Below are positions 28,611 to 36,955 of a stretch of 64,000 nucleotides of DNA, piece by piece. Position numbers and translations under genes: made by a program. The first letter of the stretch is position 1; each line of letters begins with the position of its first letter. The notes beneath the pieces are model-generated. The model had not been told where the DNA came from and did not search any database. It saw nothing but the letters and a program-made list of their open reading frames with translations. The stretch comes from Streptomyces fulvorobeus (GTDB lineage: Bacteria > Actinomycetota > Actinomycetes > Streptomycetales > Streptomycetaceae). The stretch is from contig NZ_BLWC01000001.1 of assembly GCF_013167895.1 (NCBI RefSeq), positions 682,001-746,000 on the forward strand. The letters are read 5' to 3'.

Positions 28611-29234
28611 TCAGGCGGCCGGTATCGACGGTTCCGTGCTCCACACCGCCGCGAGATCCCGTCTGGCGCGCGCCACCCGGGAGCGCACCGTGCCGATCGG
28701 GCAGCCCGCGGTGTCGGCCGTCTCCTCGTACGACATGCCCATCAGCTGGGTGAGGACGAATGCCTGGCTCCGCGCCGCGTCCATGGTCCGCAGCGCGTCG
28801 AACAGCGCCACGGTCTCGTCGAATCCCGGGGTGTGCCGCGGCTGGGCGCGTTCCGCCGCGGCCTGCCAGTCGGCGGTGTCGGCGATCCGGGGCCGCACGG
28901 AAGCGGTGCGGTACCCGTCGATGACGACGCGTCGGGCGATGGCGAGCAGCCAGGTGCGCGCGCAGGAACGTCCCGCGAAGCCGGCCAGGCCGGTCATGGC
29001 CCGCAGATAGGTCTCCTGGGCCATGTCCTCGGCGGCGGGGCCGTCGGCGCCGAGGTAGGTGACGAAGCGGCGTACGTCCTCGTACGTCGCCCGGACGAAG
29101 CGCTCGGCCGCCTCACGGTCGCCGCAGCCGGCGGCCAGTGCCCAGCCGGTGATCTGCAGATCACGCTGTTGGGCGGGGACCCTCCGGGCGGCGGAGGGCT
29201 CCGGGGCGGGGGTTAGTGTCGGGGCAGGGCTCAT
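28611..29234 (-). CDS. ECF RNA polymerase sigma factor
   Basis: The protein has 207 residues from the ATG at 29234; a GTG one codon earlier is equally placed for the AAGGA ribosome site. Region 2 is seen as AAERFVRATYEDVRRFVTYLG and DMAQETYLRAMTGLAGFAGRSCARTWLLAIARRVVIDGYR. Region 4 is seen as QAFVLTQLMGMSYEETADTAGCPIGTVRSRVARARRDL. No anti-sigma factor is adjacent; the next upstream gene is a membrane protein behind a strong terminator. The regulon is unknown. Confidence 0.9.
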   Translation of the reverse strand: MSPAPTLTPAPEPSAARRVPAQQRDLQITGWALAAGCGDREAAERFVRATYEDVRRFVTYLGADGPAAEDMAQETYLRAMTGLAGFAGRSCARTWLLAIARRVVIDGYRTASVRPRIADTADWQAAAERAQPRHTPGFDETVALFDALRTMDAARSQAFVLTQLMGMSYEETADTAGCPIGTVRSRVARARRDLAAVWSTEPSIPAA

Positions 29235-29294
29235 CACAGCACGTCCTTCGTGTCTGTTCGCGGAGCCGCGGCGTCTTCACACGGGCTCCTCGGA

Positions 29295-29337
29295 CCGGCT
29301 CCACCCCCTGCCGGCGTACGTCAGGGGGTGGAGCCGG
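29295..29337 (-). terminator. strong terminator of the membrane-protein gene
   Basis: CCGGCTCCACCCCCTG (29295-29310) and its exact complement (29322-29337) form a 16-bp perfect stem with an 11-base loop. It sits 61 bp beyond the end of the membrane-protein gene and 61 bp before the sigma-factor start. Confidence 0.85.
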
Positions 29338-29398
29338 CATGCCTGACACGGGCGCGTGCGCACGAGCGGCGCACACGTCCCGTAAGCCGCCCGGCGGG

Positions 29399-30115
29399 TC
29401 AGTGGGCGAACGAGGGCCGGACGGGAAGGACGTGCGGGGGCGGGCCGCGCAGAGACAGGCCGTGCAGCAGCAGGAGTTCCTGGAGACGGCGCCCCGGCCT
29501 GCGCCGCGGGCGCCACCGCGTGAGTGGTGCCTGGGGCGGGCCGGCGTCCCAGAGCCGCCAGGCCGTCGCCAGGGGTGCGCGGACGAACAGGGCGAGGGAG
29601 CGGGCGAGCTGGACGACCGCGGCCTCACCGCGCCACAGCCACCAGCCGCAGAGCAGACCGGCGATCAGGTGGGCCGCCGCCATGCCCGCGCTCAGCGTGG
29701 AACCGTCGAACGCCTCCAGGAGGCCCGGGCCCGGCACGGCGCCGGCCGTCGCCTCGTGCGCCACGTGGTCGACCGCGCCGGAGTGGTGCACGGCGTACGC
29801 GTGAACGGCGGACACGGGCGGCTCACCGGCCGTGTACGGCCGTTCCCGCGCGGCGGACGGGAGCGAGCTGAAGAAGGCGTGCAGGAACACCTGCCCGACG
29901 GCGCTCGCGGCGACGGCGGCGCAGGCGGTCCGTTCCCTTCCCGCCAGCCACCAACCGGCACACGTCACCAGCAGCAGGGCCGACGCGAGAGCGGGGAGCG
30001 GAAGGGACCCGCCGGACATGTGCGCGTGCCCGAGTCCGGACACGGCGACGCACACCACCGCGAACAACACGGCGCGTACGAAGCGGAGTGCGGGTCCGGC
30101 CCCCATGACCGCCAT
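29399..30115 (-). CDS. membrane protein of unknown function
   Basis: The protein has 238 residues from the ATG at 30115. An ATG three codons on (30106) and a longer frame to 30211 are alternatives; the latter would cover the Crp-like site. Hydrophobic segments include ALRFVRAVLFAVVCVAVSGLG, PLPALASALLLVTCAGWWLAG and a pair before LLCGWWLW. A GHAHMSGG stretch and further His between the segments hint at metal or heme contact (inference only). The C-terminal part is Arg/Pro-rich and probably cytoplasmic. I do not recognise the family. It is divergent from the cytochrome-like gene across the Crp-like palindrome. Confidence 0.7.
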   Translation of the reverse strand: MAVMGAGPALRFVRAVLFAVVCVAVSGLGHAHMSGGSLPLPALASALLLVTCAGWWLAGRERTACAAVAASAVGQVFLHAFFSSLPSAARERPYTAGEPPVSAVHAYAVHHSGAVDHVAHEATAGAVPGPGLLEAFDGSTLSAGMAAAHLIAGLLCGWWLWRGEAAVVQLARSLALFVRAPLATAWRLWDAGPPQAPLTRWRPRRRPGRRLQELLLLHGLSLRGPPPHVLPVRPSFAH

Positions 30116-30201
30116 CGTGCCAGCGCCACCCGCCGTCACGAGAAGACCATCAAGTCCTGACACCGGGCTGGTTGACCCACTATGAGCGGACACGCTCCTC
30201 C

Positions 30202-30217
30202 TGTGATCCACATCACA
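30202..30217. promoter_or_regulatory. Crp-like binding site between divergent membrane genes
   Basis: TGTGATCCACATCACA matches the Crp consensus TGTGA-N6-TCACA exactly and the Streptomyces GTG-N8-CAC form. It lies 87 bp from the start of the minus-strand membrane protein and 120 bp from the start of the plus-strand cytochrome-like gene. Confidence 0.65.
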
Positions 30218-30336
30218 TCAAACCCGGGGGAACTTTCCGCACCCCCTGCCCGACTGCTCCAACGACGCTCCCCCGCACGCCTGGTGGCCCGGGACCGCAC
30301 CCGCCGCACCGCCGACGCGACCGAAGAGGCAGCACG

Positions 30337-31311
30337 ATGAAGCCGTCCCCAGCGCCACCCGCCCCCGAACCCGCCGAGCCCGACGCCCCCGCCGCAGGCG
30401 CCGTTGACCGGCCCGTGCGCCCCACCCTGCGCTCCGACCTGCGCGCCTCGCTGCCCGACGGGCTCGTGGCGCTCGCAGTGACCGGAGCGGTCTTCGCACT
30501 GCTCTACGTCCGGATCAGGGCCAAGACCTCCTCGACGGTCTCCGTCATGCCCTTCATGGCCGACGCGGGCGGCTTCTGGATGTACTTCCTGAGCCAGGCG
30601 TTCGGCTGGTCCGCGCTGCTGTGGGCCTGGGGCACCGTCGTCCTCGGCCTGCTGCTCTCCGGCCCCCGCCCGCGCGGGCTGCCCCTCTCCGGCCCCCGTC
30701 TCGAACGCCTCCACCGCACCACCAGCCTCAACACGATGGCGCTGATAGCGGCTCACGCCCTGCTCTTCGCCGCCGAGCTGGTGAGACACGACACCGCGCG
30801 ATGGCACTCGGCGCTCGCCACCGCGTTCGTGGAGGCGTTCGTGCCGGGCGGGTACGACTCCGGCACCGGCCGGATCGCCATGCCCGTGGGCCAGGCCGCG
30901 CTCTACCTGGCGATCCCGCTCGGCCTGCTCTTCTACGTCCGGCACCGCATAGGCCCCAGGACCTGGCGGGTGCTGCACCGCTTCGTGATCGTCGTGTACG
31001 TCCTGAGCGTCTGGCACACCCTCCTCTACGGCACCAACGTCTGGTACGACGGGTGGTTCCGGACGAGCGTCTGGCTCCTCCAGATCCCGATCGCGGCCCT
31101 CCTGCTGCTGCGGCTGCTGCGGCCCGCACGCCGCTCGGAGCGCCTGCCCCGGCCGGGCACCGGGTCACCCGCGGGCTGGACCCTGCGCCTGACCGGCCGG
31201 CTCGCGGTCGCCGTAGTCGTCGTGGCGGTGCTCGCGGTCGTACTCAGCGGACACGACGGCGGCCGGACCGTCCCCCCGGCCGACACCTCCTCCACCCACA
31301 ACCACGACTAG
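30337..31311 (+). CDS. ferric-reductase-like transmembrane cytochrome
   Basis: The protein has 324 residues from the ATG at 30337. Two helices carry His pairs suited to bis-His heme: RLHRTTSLNTMALIAAHALL and RVLHRFVIVVYVLSVWHTLL. Further membrane segments surround them, and the tail ends in a His/Ser/Thr stretch. This fits the ferric-reductase-like (DUF/YedZ-like) membrane domain. There is no NAD- or FAD-binding domain, so it would need an electron partner. It probably moves electrons across the membrane. A terminator follows. Confidence 0.82.
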   Translation: MKPSPAPPAPEPAEPDAPAAGAVDRPVRPTLRSDLRASLPDGLVALAVTGAVFALLYVRIRAKTSSTVSVMPFMADAGGFWMYFLSQAFGWSALLWAWGTVVLGLLLSGPRPRGLPLSGPRLERLHRTTSLNTMALIAAHALLFAAELVRHDTARWHSALATAFVEAFVPGGYDSGTGRIAMPVGQAALYLAIPLGLLFYVRHRIGPRTWRVLHRFVIVVYVLSVWHTLLYGTNVWYDGWFRTSVWLLQIPIAALLLLRLLRPARRSERLPRPGTGSPAGWTLRLTGRLAVAVVVVAVLAVVLSGHDGGRTVPPADTSSTHNHD

Positions 31312-31314
31312 CGT

Positions 31315-31349
31315 CGCTCGTCCCAAGCCCGGCCTGGTCCGGACGAGCG
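31315..31349 (+). terminator. terminator after the cytochrome-like gene
   Basis: CGCTCGTCC (31315-31323) pairs exactly with GGACGAGCG (31341-31349), a 9-bp stem with a 17-base loop, beginning 3 bp after the TAG stop. Confidence 0.65.
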
Positions 31350-31620
31350 GCCTGGCCACCGGAGGGCGCTGCGCGCGGCCGAGAGCGGCCGGCCGATGGT
31401 GCACGCCACGCTCACCGGCACGAGCGCGGTGTACGGACCGGGGGGGGCGAGAAGGTGGGTGCGCCCCTCGGCACGGACGTGAGCGCCGCCGCCGTCTTCG
31501 ACGTACCCCTCACGACGGGCACCACGCTCCATGTGCGCGTGGGTGACTGGGCGGTGTACGCGGCCCTGGCCCTGCCGGCCGGGCTGGGGGCGGCCGAAGG
31601 GCTGCGGCTTCTCAGACGGC
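31348..31620 (+). pseudogene. lnt: C-terminal remnant of apolipoprotein N-acyltransferase
   Basis: No start codon or N-terminal membrane part is present. The visible frame reads ALRAAESGRPMVHATLTGTSAVYGP, which matches the segment of Lnt just before its C-terminus (the nitrilase-like domain). After the G run at 31440-31447 another frame continues with EKVGAPLGTDVSAAAVFDVPL and TLHVRVGDWAVYAALAL, ending in the family's last membrane helix. The remnant runs into the 3' end of the oxidoreductase gene on the other strand. About 90 of the roughly 500 residues are left, so it cannot work. Confidence 0.7.
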
Positions 31621-32517
31621 CTGCTCCAGGGAGTCCCGCAGCACTCGCTCGCACAGCTCGTGGGTGGCCAGCGCGTCCCGGGCGCTGAGCACCTGCCCGG
31701 CGCGCACCGCGTCCAGGAACGACGTCACGCTCTGCTCGATGCCCCGCTGCCGGGCCACCGGCACCCAGTCACCGCGCCGCCGCACGCTGGGCTGGCCCTT
31801 GTGGTCGACGATGTCGGCGAGGTTGAGAACCTGCCGCTTGGAATCCTGGCCCGACACCTCCAGGATCTCCTCGGTCGATCCGTTGAGGCGGTTCATCATG
31901 CCGATGGCGGTGAAGCCCTCGCCGGACAGCTGGAGTACGACGTGGTGCATGAGCCCGTCGACGATCCTCGCCCGCACGACGGTGCCGACGACCGGCCCCG
32001 GCACCAGGAAGCGCAGGGTGTCGACGACGTGGATGAAGTCGTCGAGCACCATGGTGCGGGGGTCCTCGGGCAGTCCCACCCTGTTCTTCTGCATGAGGAT
32101 CAGCTCGCGCGGGTGCTCGGCGCACTGCGCGTACGCGGGGGCGAGCCGGCGGTTGAAGCCCACGGCCAGGCCGACGGCGCGTTCCTCGGCGAGCGCCACC
32201 AGCCGTGCGGAGTCGGCGTAGTCGTAGGCGAGCGGCTTGTCGACGTAGGTGGGGACGCCCGCCGCGATGAGCCGGGCGGTGATCTCGGGGTGTACGGCTG
32301 TGGGCGCGTGCACGAAGGCCGCGTCGAGCCCCTGGGCGAGCAGTGAATCCAGGTCCGCGTGGCACTGCGGCGCCGGGATGCGGTGGGTCCCGGCGACCGC
32401 GGCCAGGGTCGCCGGGGTGCGGGTCTGCAGATGCAGTTCGACCCCGGGCAGGGTGCTCAGCACCGGCAGGTACGCCTTCCGCGCGATGTCGCCGAGCCCG
32501 ATACAGCCGACCTTCAC
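31612..32517 (-). CDS. Gfo/Idh/MocA family oxidoreductase
   Basis: The protein has 301 residues from a GTG at 32517, with GGGAGA upstream; this gives the family start KVGCIGLGDIARKAYLPVLSTL. The N-terminal Rossmann domain binds NAD(P). A DAAFVHAPTAVHPEI segment and VPTYVDKPLAYDYADSARLV, with the EKP-like catalytic Lys seen as DKP, mark the family. The C-terminal domain is the alpha/beta substrate domain. Substrates are usually sugars or inositols; here unknown. Its 3' end is next to the lnt remnant. Confidence 0.85.
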   Translation of the reverse strand: MKVGCIGLGDIARKAYLPVLSTLPGVELHLQTRTPATLAAVAGTHRIPAPQCHADLDSLLAQGLDAAFVHAPTAVHPEITARLIAAGVPTYVDKPLAYDYADSARLVALAEERAVGLAVGFNRRLAPAYAQCAEHPRELILMQKNRVGLPEDPRTMVLDDFIHVVDTLRFLVPGPVVGTVVRARIVDGLMHHVVLQLSGEGFTAIGMMNRLNGSTEEILEVSGQDSKRQVLNLADIVDHKGQPSVRRRGDWVPVARQRGIEQSVTSFLDAVRAGQVLSARDALATHELCERVLRDSLEQAV

Positions 32518-32554
32518 TGGGGTCTCCCTCGTCACTGTCGTACGCGCGCGACTG

Positions 32555-33754
32555 TCATGTGCGCGTCTTCGGTTCCGCAGCATACGTGCGCTGCGGAGGC
32601 TGCCAGTCGGCGATCCCGTCGAGGGCGCGCAGGGCGAGCCCGGGGCCCAGGCGGGTCACGGTGGCCAGGAGGGCGTCCCGGAGCGCGACGGCCGGGGCAC
32701 CGGACCACGCCACCACCCGGGCGACCCGCGCCGACTTGCGCACCACGGCAGTCGTACGGGGCAGCCGGACCGCGCTGTACGCGGCCAGGCCCTCCCCCAG
32801 GCCGGGGCCGGGCGCCACGTGGTGGGCGAGGACCACGGCGTCCTCGATGGCCTGGTTGCCGCCCTGGCCCAGCATGGGCGCCATGGCGTGCGCGGCGTCG
32901 CCGACCAGCACGGCGCGGCCCCGGTGGAAGGACGGCAGGGGCTCGGCCATGTGGTGCACGTCGTGGCGCAGGATTCGGCCGGGTTCGGTGGCCGCGAGGA
33001 CCGCGGGGACCGGGTCGTGCCAGTCACCGAACCTGCGCAGGAGTTCGGCCTTCTCGTCGTCGGCGGCCCTGCCTCCGGCGGGTGTGACGGCGCCCGCGTA
33101 GGCGTAGACCCGGCCGTCCTTGAGCGGCTGGGTGCCCCAGAGGGCTCCTCTGCCCCAGCTCTCGTGCGGGGCGAAGGGGCGCCCGAGTCCGGGGACCACG
33201 GCCCGCCAGGTCGTGAAGCCCGCGTACGAGGGCCCGGGGTGGCGGGGGAAGAGAGTGCCGCGTACCGCCGAGCGGATGCCGTCCGCACCGACCACGAGGT
33301 CGGCCTCGATGTCGCCGGAGGGAGTCCGGACGACCGCCCGGCGGCCGCCGGGGCTCCCCGGGCTGACGAGCTCCGCCGGGCACCCGGTCCGGAGCGCGGA
33401 CGGGGGCAGTTCCGCCGCGAGGATGCCGATCAGGGTGGCGCGGTGGAGCAGGACCAGCTCGCCGCCGAAGCGCTCGGCGGCGGCCGCGCTGTCCGTACGG
33501 GAGAGCCAGCGCCCACCGGAGGAGCGCAGCCCGCCCTCGCCCTGCCAGGCGGCCAGGGACCTGATCGTGTCTCCCAGCCCGATGACGTCCAGCGCGCGCT
33601 GGGAGTTGGGCGCGAGGCTGATCGCCGAACCGACGGGTTCGAGTGACCGAGCGCGCTCCAGCACGGTCACCTGCCAGCCGCTCCGGTGCAGGGCCGCGGC
33701 GGCGGTGAGACCGCCTACGCCGCCGCCGATGACCACCGCGTGGTTCCTGACCAT
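32555..33754 (-). CDS. FAD-dependent monooxygenase
   Basis: The protein has 399 residues from the ATG at 33754. FAD motifs: VVIGGGVGGLTAAAALHRSG (residues 6-25, GxGxxG) and AVLVGDAAHAMAPMLGQGGNQAIEDA (GD motif, about residues 280-305), with the DG motif at LVVGADGIRSAVR. It belongs to the class A salicylate hydroxylase-like group, which hydroxylates aromatic or similar substrates using NAD(P)H and oxygen. It is divergent from a TetR regulator with two operators between them, a classic regulator-target pair. Confidence 0.9.
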   Translation of the reverse strand: MVRNHAVVIGGGVGGLTAAAALHRSGWQVTVLERARSLEPVGSAISLAPNSQRALDVIGLGDTIRSLAAWQGEGGLRSSGGRWLSRTDSAAAAERFGGELVLLHRATLIGILAAELPPSALRTGCPAELVSPGSPGGRRAVVRTPSGDIEADLVVGADGIRSAVRGTLFPRHPGPSYAGFTTWRAVVPGLGRPFAPHESWGRGALWGTQPLKDGRVYAYAGAVTPAGGRAADDEKAELLRRFGDWHDPVPAVLAATEPGRILRHDVHHMAEPLPSFHRGRAVLVGDAAHAMAPMLGQGGNQAIEDAVVLAHHVAPGPGLGEGLAAYSAVRLPRTTAVVRKSARVARVVAWSGAPAVALRDALLATVTRLGPGLALRALDGIADWQPPQRTYAAEPKTRT

Positions 33755-33768
33755 GACGCCCTCTCGTA

Positions 33769-33782
33769 ACTACACCTGTAGT
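33769..33782. promoter_or_regulatory. TetR-type operator, copy 1
   Basis: ACTACACCTGTAGT is ACTACA-N2-TGTAGT, a perfect inverted repeat 15 bp upstream of the monooxygenase start. Confidence 0.8.
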
Positions 33783-33796
33783 GACGGGTTCACCGT

Positions 33797-33810
33797 ACTA
33801 CAGATGTAGT
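33797..33810. promoter_or_regulatory. TetR-type operator, copy 2
   Basis: ACTACAGATGTAGT repeats the same ACTACA-N2-TGTAGT arms 28 bp from copy 1 and 21 bp before the TetR start. Both gene starts are thus flanked by one site. Confidence 0.8.
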
Positions 33811-33830
33811 TGCGCAGGTAGGCTGGCTCC

Positions 33831-34445
33831 ATGGCCACACGTACCGAGGGGACCCCGGGCAGGTCCCGCGCCGACCTGATCGCCGACACCGCGCTCACCC
33901 TTCTCGCCGAGCGGGGGATGCGGGGCCTCACCCATCGCGCCGTGGACGAGTACGCCGGACTGCCGCAGGGCTCGACGTCGAACCACGCCCGCACCCGCCA
34001 GGCACTGCTGGAGGCGGCCGTGCGCCGGCTCGCCGAGCGCGAGGCGGAGGTGCTGGGCCCCGTGGCGGAGTCCGGGCCTCCGGCCCCCGGCGATCCGGAC
34101 CGGACGGCCGGCCGTCTGGCGCTCGCACTGCACCGCTATCTGACACACCACCCCGAATATCCGCTCTGCCGCTACGAACTTGCCCTGGAGGCCACCCGGC
34201 GCCCGGAGCTGCGGACGTACTACGACGCGGCGGGCCGGCGGTTCCGCGAGCCACTGGTGGCGCTGATGGCCGCGGCGGGATCGGCCGAGCCGGAACGCCA
34301 CGCGCTGTCCCTCGTGGCCTGGTGCGAGGGAATGATCTTCTCGTGCGCCGCGGGTTCGCACAGCGGCTCGGTACCCACCGAGGGAGAACTGCGGACGGGA
34401 CTCGCCGAGCTCCTGCACGGGATGCTCGCTCCACGGAAGCGGTAA
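33831..34445 (+). CDS. TetR family repressor
   Basis: The protein has 204 residues from the ATG at 33831. The N-terminal HTH shows RADLIADTALTLLAERGMRGLTHRAVDEYAGLPQGSTSNHARTRQALLEAAV (within residues 11-62), typical of TetR_N. The C-terminal part is all-helical and variable, as expected for ligand binding. It probably binds the two ACTACA-N2-TGTAGT sites and represses both itself and the monooxygenase; the monooxygenase substrate or a relative may be the inducer (inference). Confidence 0.9.
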   Translation: MATRTEGTPGRSRADLIADTALTLLAERGMRGLTHRAVDEYAGLPQGSTSNHARTRQALLEAAVRRLAEREAEVLGPVAESGPPAPGDPDRTAGRLALALHRYLTHHPEYPLCRYELALEATRRPELRTYYDAAGRRFREPLVALMAAAGSAEPERHALSLVAWCEGMIFSCAAGSHSGSVPTEGELRTGLAELLHGMLAPRKR

Positions 34446-34478
34446 ACGCCTGGCCACGACCATGATCAATCGGCCAGT

Positions 34479-35000
34479 ATGACCGGCATGACGACACCCG
34501 AGCGAACAGAACCCGCCATCGACGCCGCCGAGCGCCCGATGCTCGAAGGCTGGCTGGAGTACCACCGCGCCACGCTCGCCATCAAGTGCGAGGGCCTGGA
34601 CGACGCCCAGTTGCGGAAGGCGTCTGTCCCCCCGGCGGAGTTCACGCTCCTCGGACTGGTGCGGCACATGGCGGAAGTGGAACGCGGCTGGTTCCGCGCG
34701 GTCCTGACCGGTGAGGACGCTCCGCCGATCTACGGGACGGACGAGGACCCCGACGCCGATTTCCACCCCGGTGAGTCCGACACCTGGGAGGAGGCGCGCG
34801 CGACCTGGCTCGCCGAGATCGCACAGGCCAGGACGAACGCGGCGAAGTACGGGCTCGACGACCTGTCGGTCGGCCTGAGCCGCAGCGGAAAGCAGTTCAA
34901 CCTCCGCTGGATCTACACGCACATGATCGAGGAGTACGCGCGGCACAACGGCCACGCGGACCTCGTCCGGGAGCGGATCGACGGCGCGACCGGCGTCTGA
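34479..35000 (+). CDS. DinB family protein (DUF664)
   Basis: The protein has 173 residues from the ATG at 34479; an ATG at 34488 is an alternative. It has the four-helix DinB fold. The likely metal His are in LVRHMAEVERGW (about residues 60-71) and in YTHMIEEYARHNGHADLVRE (about 145-165). Many actinobacterial members are mycothiol-dependent transferases, the local equivalent of glutathione S-transferases. No specific substrate can be named. A hairpin overlaps its stop. Confidence 0.87.
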   Translation: MTGMTTPERTEPAIDAAERPMLEGWLEYHRATLAIKCEGLDDAQLRKASVPPAEFTLLGLVRHMAEVERGWFRAVLTGEDAPPIYGTDEDPDADFHPGESDTWEEARATWLAEIAQARTNAAKYGLDDLSVGLSRSGKQFNLRWIYTHMIEEYARHNGHADLVRERIDGATGV

Positions 35001-35023
35001 CCCCCACCCGTCCGGGTGGGGGT
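35000..35023 (+). terminator. terminator after the DinB gene
   Basis: ACCCCCACCC (35000-35009) and GGGTGGGGGT (35014-35023) form a 10-bp perfect stem with a GTCC tetraloop, right at the DinB stop codon. Confidence 0.8.
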
Positions 35024-35116
35024 GTGCCCGCGTCGCCCGGCTGACCGGGTCACCCGTGCGGGCCAATCACGGCCCGCGGGCTGCCCATCGGCCCCGCGCA
35101 CCCGCACAGTTGGCGG

Positions 35117-35595
35117 GTGCGTCGAACCAGCATCACAGCGAAGCTCCTGGTGGGAGTGGCCGTCACCGCTGTCTCCGGCTGCGTGTCGGTGGAGCCGCGG
35201 GCAGCCCTCCCGGCCTGGCCCGAGGCCGCCCGGCCCGTCCGGGCCGTCCAGGACCCAGCCCCGCAGATCGTGCAGCCACCCGTCCGGGAGTCGCTCGAAG
35301 CACTGCCGGACCCCGCGCCTTCCGTCTCCCCGGCCCCGGCCCCTGCCGGCACCCCGGCCGCAGCCCCGCCCCGGCCGCGTGGCGCCGAAGCACGCGCACC
35401 TCAGCAGCGTGCGCCCGCCCAGCCACCTCCCCGGCGGGCGCCGCACCGGCGCCCCCGGTGCCGCCCGCTGTCCTGCCGAAGGTACCCGGCCCTCTACTCG
35501 CCGGGAGGGACGTCTGCGCCATCGGACGGGGGTACGGGAGCTGGCGGCCGGGGAGCACCGAGGCGCGGACCTGCGAGGAGGTGTACGGCCGCTGA
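35117..35595 (+). pseudogene. small Pro-rich lipoprotein, apparent frameshift
   Basis: The GTG at 35117 starts MRRTSITAKLLVGVAVTAVSGCVS, a signal with a lipobox ending at Cys22. A long Pro/Ala-rich linker follows. The frame then fails. Adding one C to the CCCC at 35429-35432 gives PPPPAGAAPAPPVPPAV and a sensible C-terminus ending in DVCAIGRGYGSWRPGSTEARTCEEVYGR, with two Cys that could pair. Restored length is about 159 residues. I know similar C-termini from small Streptomyces secreted proteins but no function. Confidence 0.6.
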
Positions 35596-35664
35596 CCACG
35601 CCGGCGGCGGTCGCCGGTCCGGGCACCTGGCGGGAGCCCGCGCCGCGTGCGGCGGGCCGGGCCC

Positions 35665-36138
35665 TCACCGCTCGCGCATCCGCTGCTCCAGCCGGCCGAT
35701 GGCGGCCCGCACCCCTCCCCCGTACCCGTCGTGTCCGAGCCCTCCGGCGGTGTCCCGCGCCTGGTCGAGATGGAGGCGGGCCGCGTCGGGGCGGTGCAGC
35801 TTCAGATAGTCCGCCGCCAGACTGAGGTGCAGTGAGGGGTAGAAGGCCCGCACGGCGGACGCGTCCTGGTCCTCGGCCGCGCGCTCCCCGGCCAGGCCGT
35901 CCGCCGCGGTGAGCGCCCGCAGGTCCCAGGCCAGCTCATCTCCCGGATCGTCCTGGGTGTCGGCCATGTAGTGCGCGAGGGTGCAGCGGTGCAGGGCGTC
36001 ACCGTCCTCGCCGAGCTCCGCCCAGAGGACCCCGAAGCGATTCCGGGCCTCTTCCCGGTCCCCGCCGTGCAGCAGCATGATCGCCTGGCCGATCCTCGTC
36101 ATGACGGCGTCCCGTGCCGCCTCCTGCCGCTCCGTCAC
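35665..36138 (-). CDS. conserved actinobacterial hypothetical protein
   Basis: The protein has 157 residues from a GTG at 36138, preceded by AAGGAG at good spacing; a longer frame to 36255 lacks such a site. It is helical and soluble, with repeated Leu/Ala patterns such as LSLAADYLKLHRPDAARLHLDQARDTAG that resemble a TPR-type helix pair. The family seems common in Streptomyces but has no known function. No membrane or signal segments are visible. Confidence 0.7.
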   Translation of the reverse strand: MTERQEAARDAVMTRIGQAIMLLHGGDREEARNRFGVLWAELGEDGDALHRCTLAHYMADTQDDPGDELAWDLRALTAADGLAGERAAEDQDASAVRAFYPSLHLSLAADYLKLHRPDAARLHLDQARDTAGGLGHDGYGGGVRAAIGRLEQRMRER

Positions 36139-36271
36139 TGCGGTCTCCTTCGCGCCCGTCCCGGCCCGTTCCGGTGGTCCTGACGCTAGCCTCCGCGGCG
36201 GGGAAACCCGCTGAGGCACGGGCCCGGCCCCGTCTGCCGGCTCCCCCGCACCCACGGGCGGGGCAGGGTGC

Positions 36272-36955
36272 TCAGCCGAGGTCGGGGATGCGCCAGTCGA
36301 TCGGCTCGTGGCCCTGGGCGGCGACCGCCTCGTTGATCTGGGTGAACGGGCGGGAGCCGAACCACCGCTTCGCGGAGAGCGGGGAGGGGTGCGCCCCCTT
36401 CACCACGATGTGCCGCTCCTCGTCGATCAGCGGCAGCTTCTTCTGCGCGTAGTTGCCCCAGAGCACGAAGACGGCGGGGTCCGGGCGCGCGGCCACGGCC
36501 CTGATCACCGCGTCGGTGACCTTCTCCCAGCCCTTGCCCTTGTGGGAGTTGGCCTCCCCACCCCGGACCGTCAGCACTGCGTTGAGCAGGAGGACGCCCT
36601 GCTCGGCCCACGGCATCAGATAGCCGTTGTCCGGTATGGGCAGGCCGAGCTCCGCCTGCATCTCCTTGTAGATGTTGCGCAGCGAGGGGGGCGTCCTGAC
36701 GCCCGGCCGCACGGAGAAGCACAGCCCGTGCCCCTGGCCCTCGCCGTGGTAGGGGTCCTGGCCGAGGACCAGGACCTTCACCCGCTCGTACGGAGTGGCG
36801 TCGAGGGCGGCGAACACCTCCTCGCGCGGGGGATACACCGGCCCCTTGGCCCGCTCCTCCTCGACGAAGTCCGCGAGCTCCTTGAAGTACGGCTTCCGCA
36901 GCTCCTCGCCGAGGACGCCGCGCCAGGACTCGGGCAGCAGGTCGGTGTAGGTCAC
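36272..36955 (-). CDS. ung: uracil-DNA glycosylase
   Basis: The protein has 227 residues from the GTG at 36955, which has GGAGG at 8-bp spacing; another GTG at 36961 is too near that site. Family 1 UDG motifs are clear: GQDPYHGEGQGHGLCFSV, where the Asp activates water; LLNAVLTVRGGEANSH; and HPSPLSAKRWFG, the DNA minor-groove loop with the catalytic His. It removes uracil from DNA to start base-excision repair. Confidence 0.96.
   Translation of the reverse strand: MTYTDLLPESWRGVLGEELRKPYFKELADFVEEERAKGPVYPPREEVFAALDATPYERVKVLVLGQDPYHGEGQGHGLCFSVRPGVRTPPSLRNIYKEMQAELGLPIPDNGYLMPWAEQGVLLLNAVLTVRGGEANSHKGKGWEKVTDAVIRAVAARPDPAVFVLWGNYAQKKLPLIDEERHIVVKGAHPSPLSAKRWFGSRPFTQINEAVAAQGHEPIDWRIPDLG

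Noticed and set aside
29399-30115. Anti-sigma factor for the ECF sigma gene
   Set aside because: It has several membrane segments but no zinc-binding anti-sigma motif, and a strong terminator separates the two genes.
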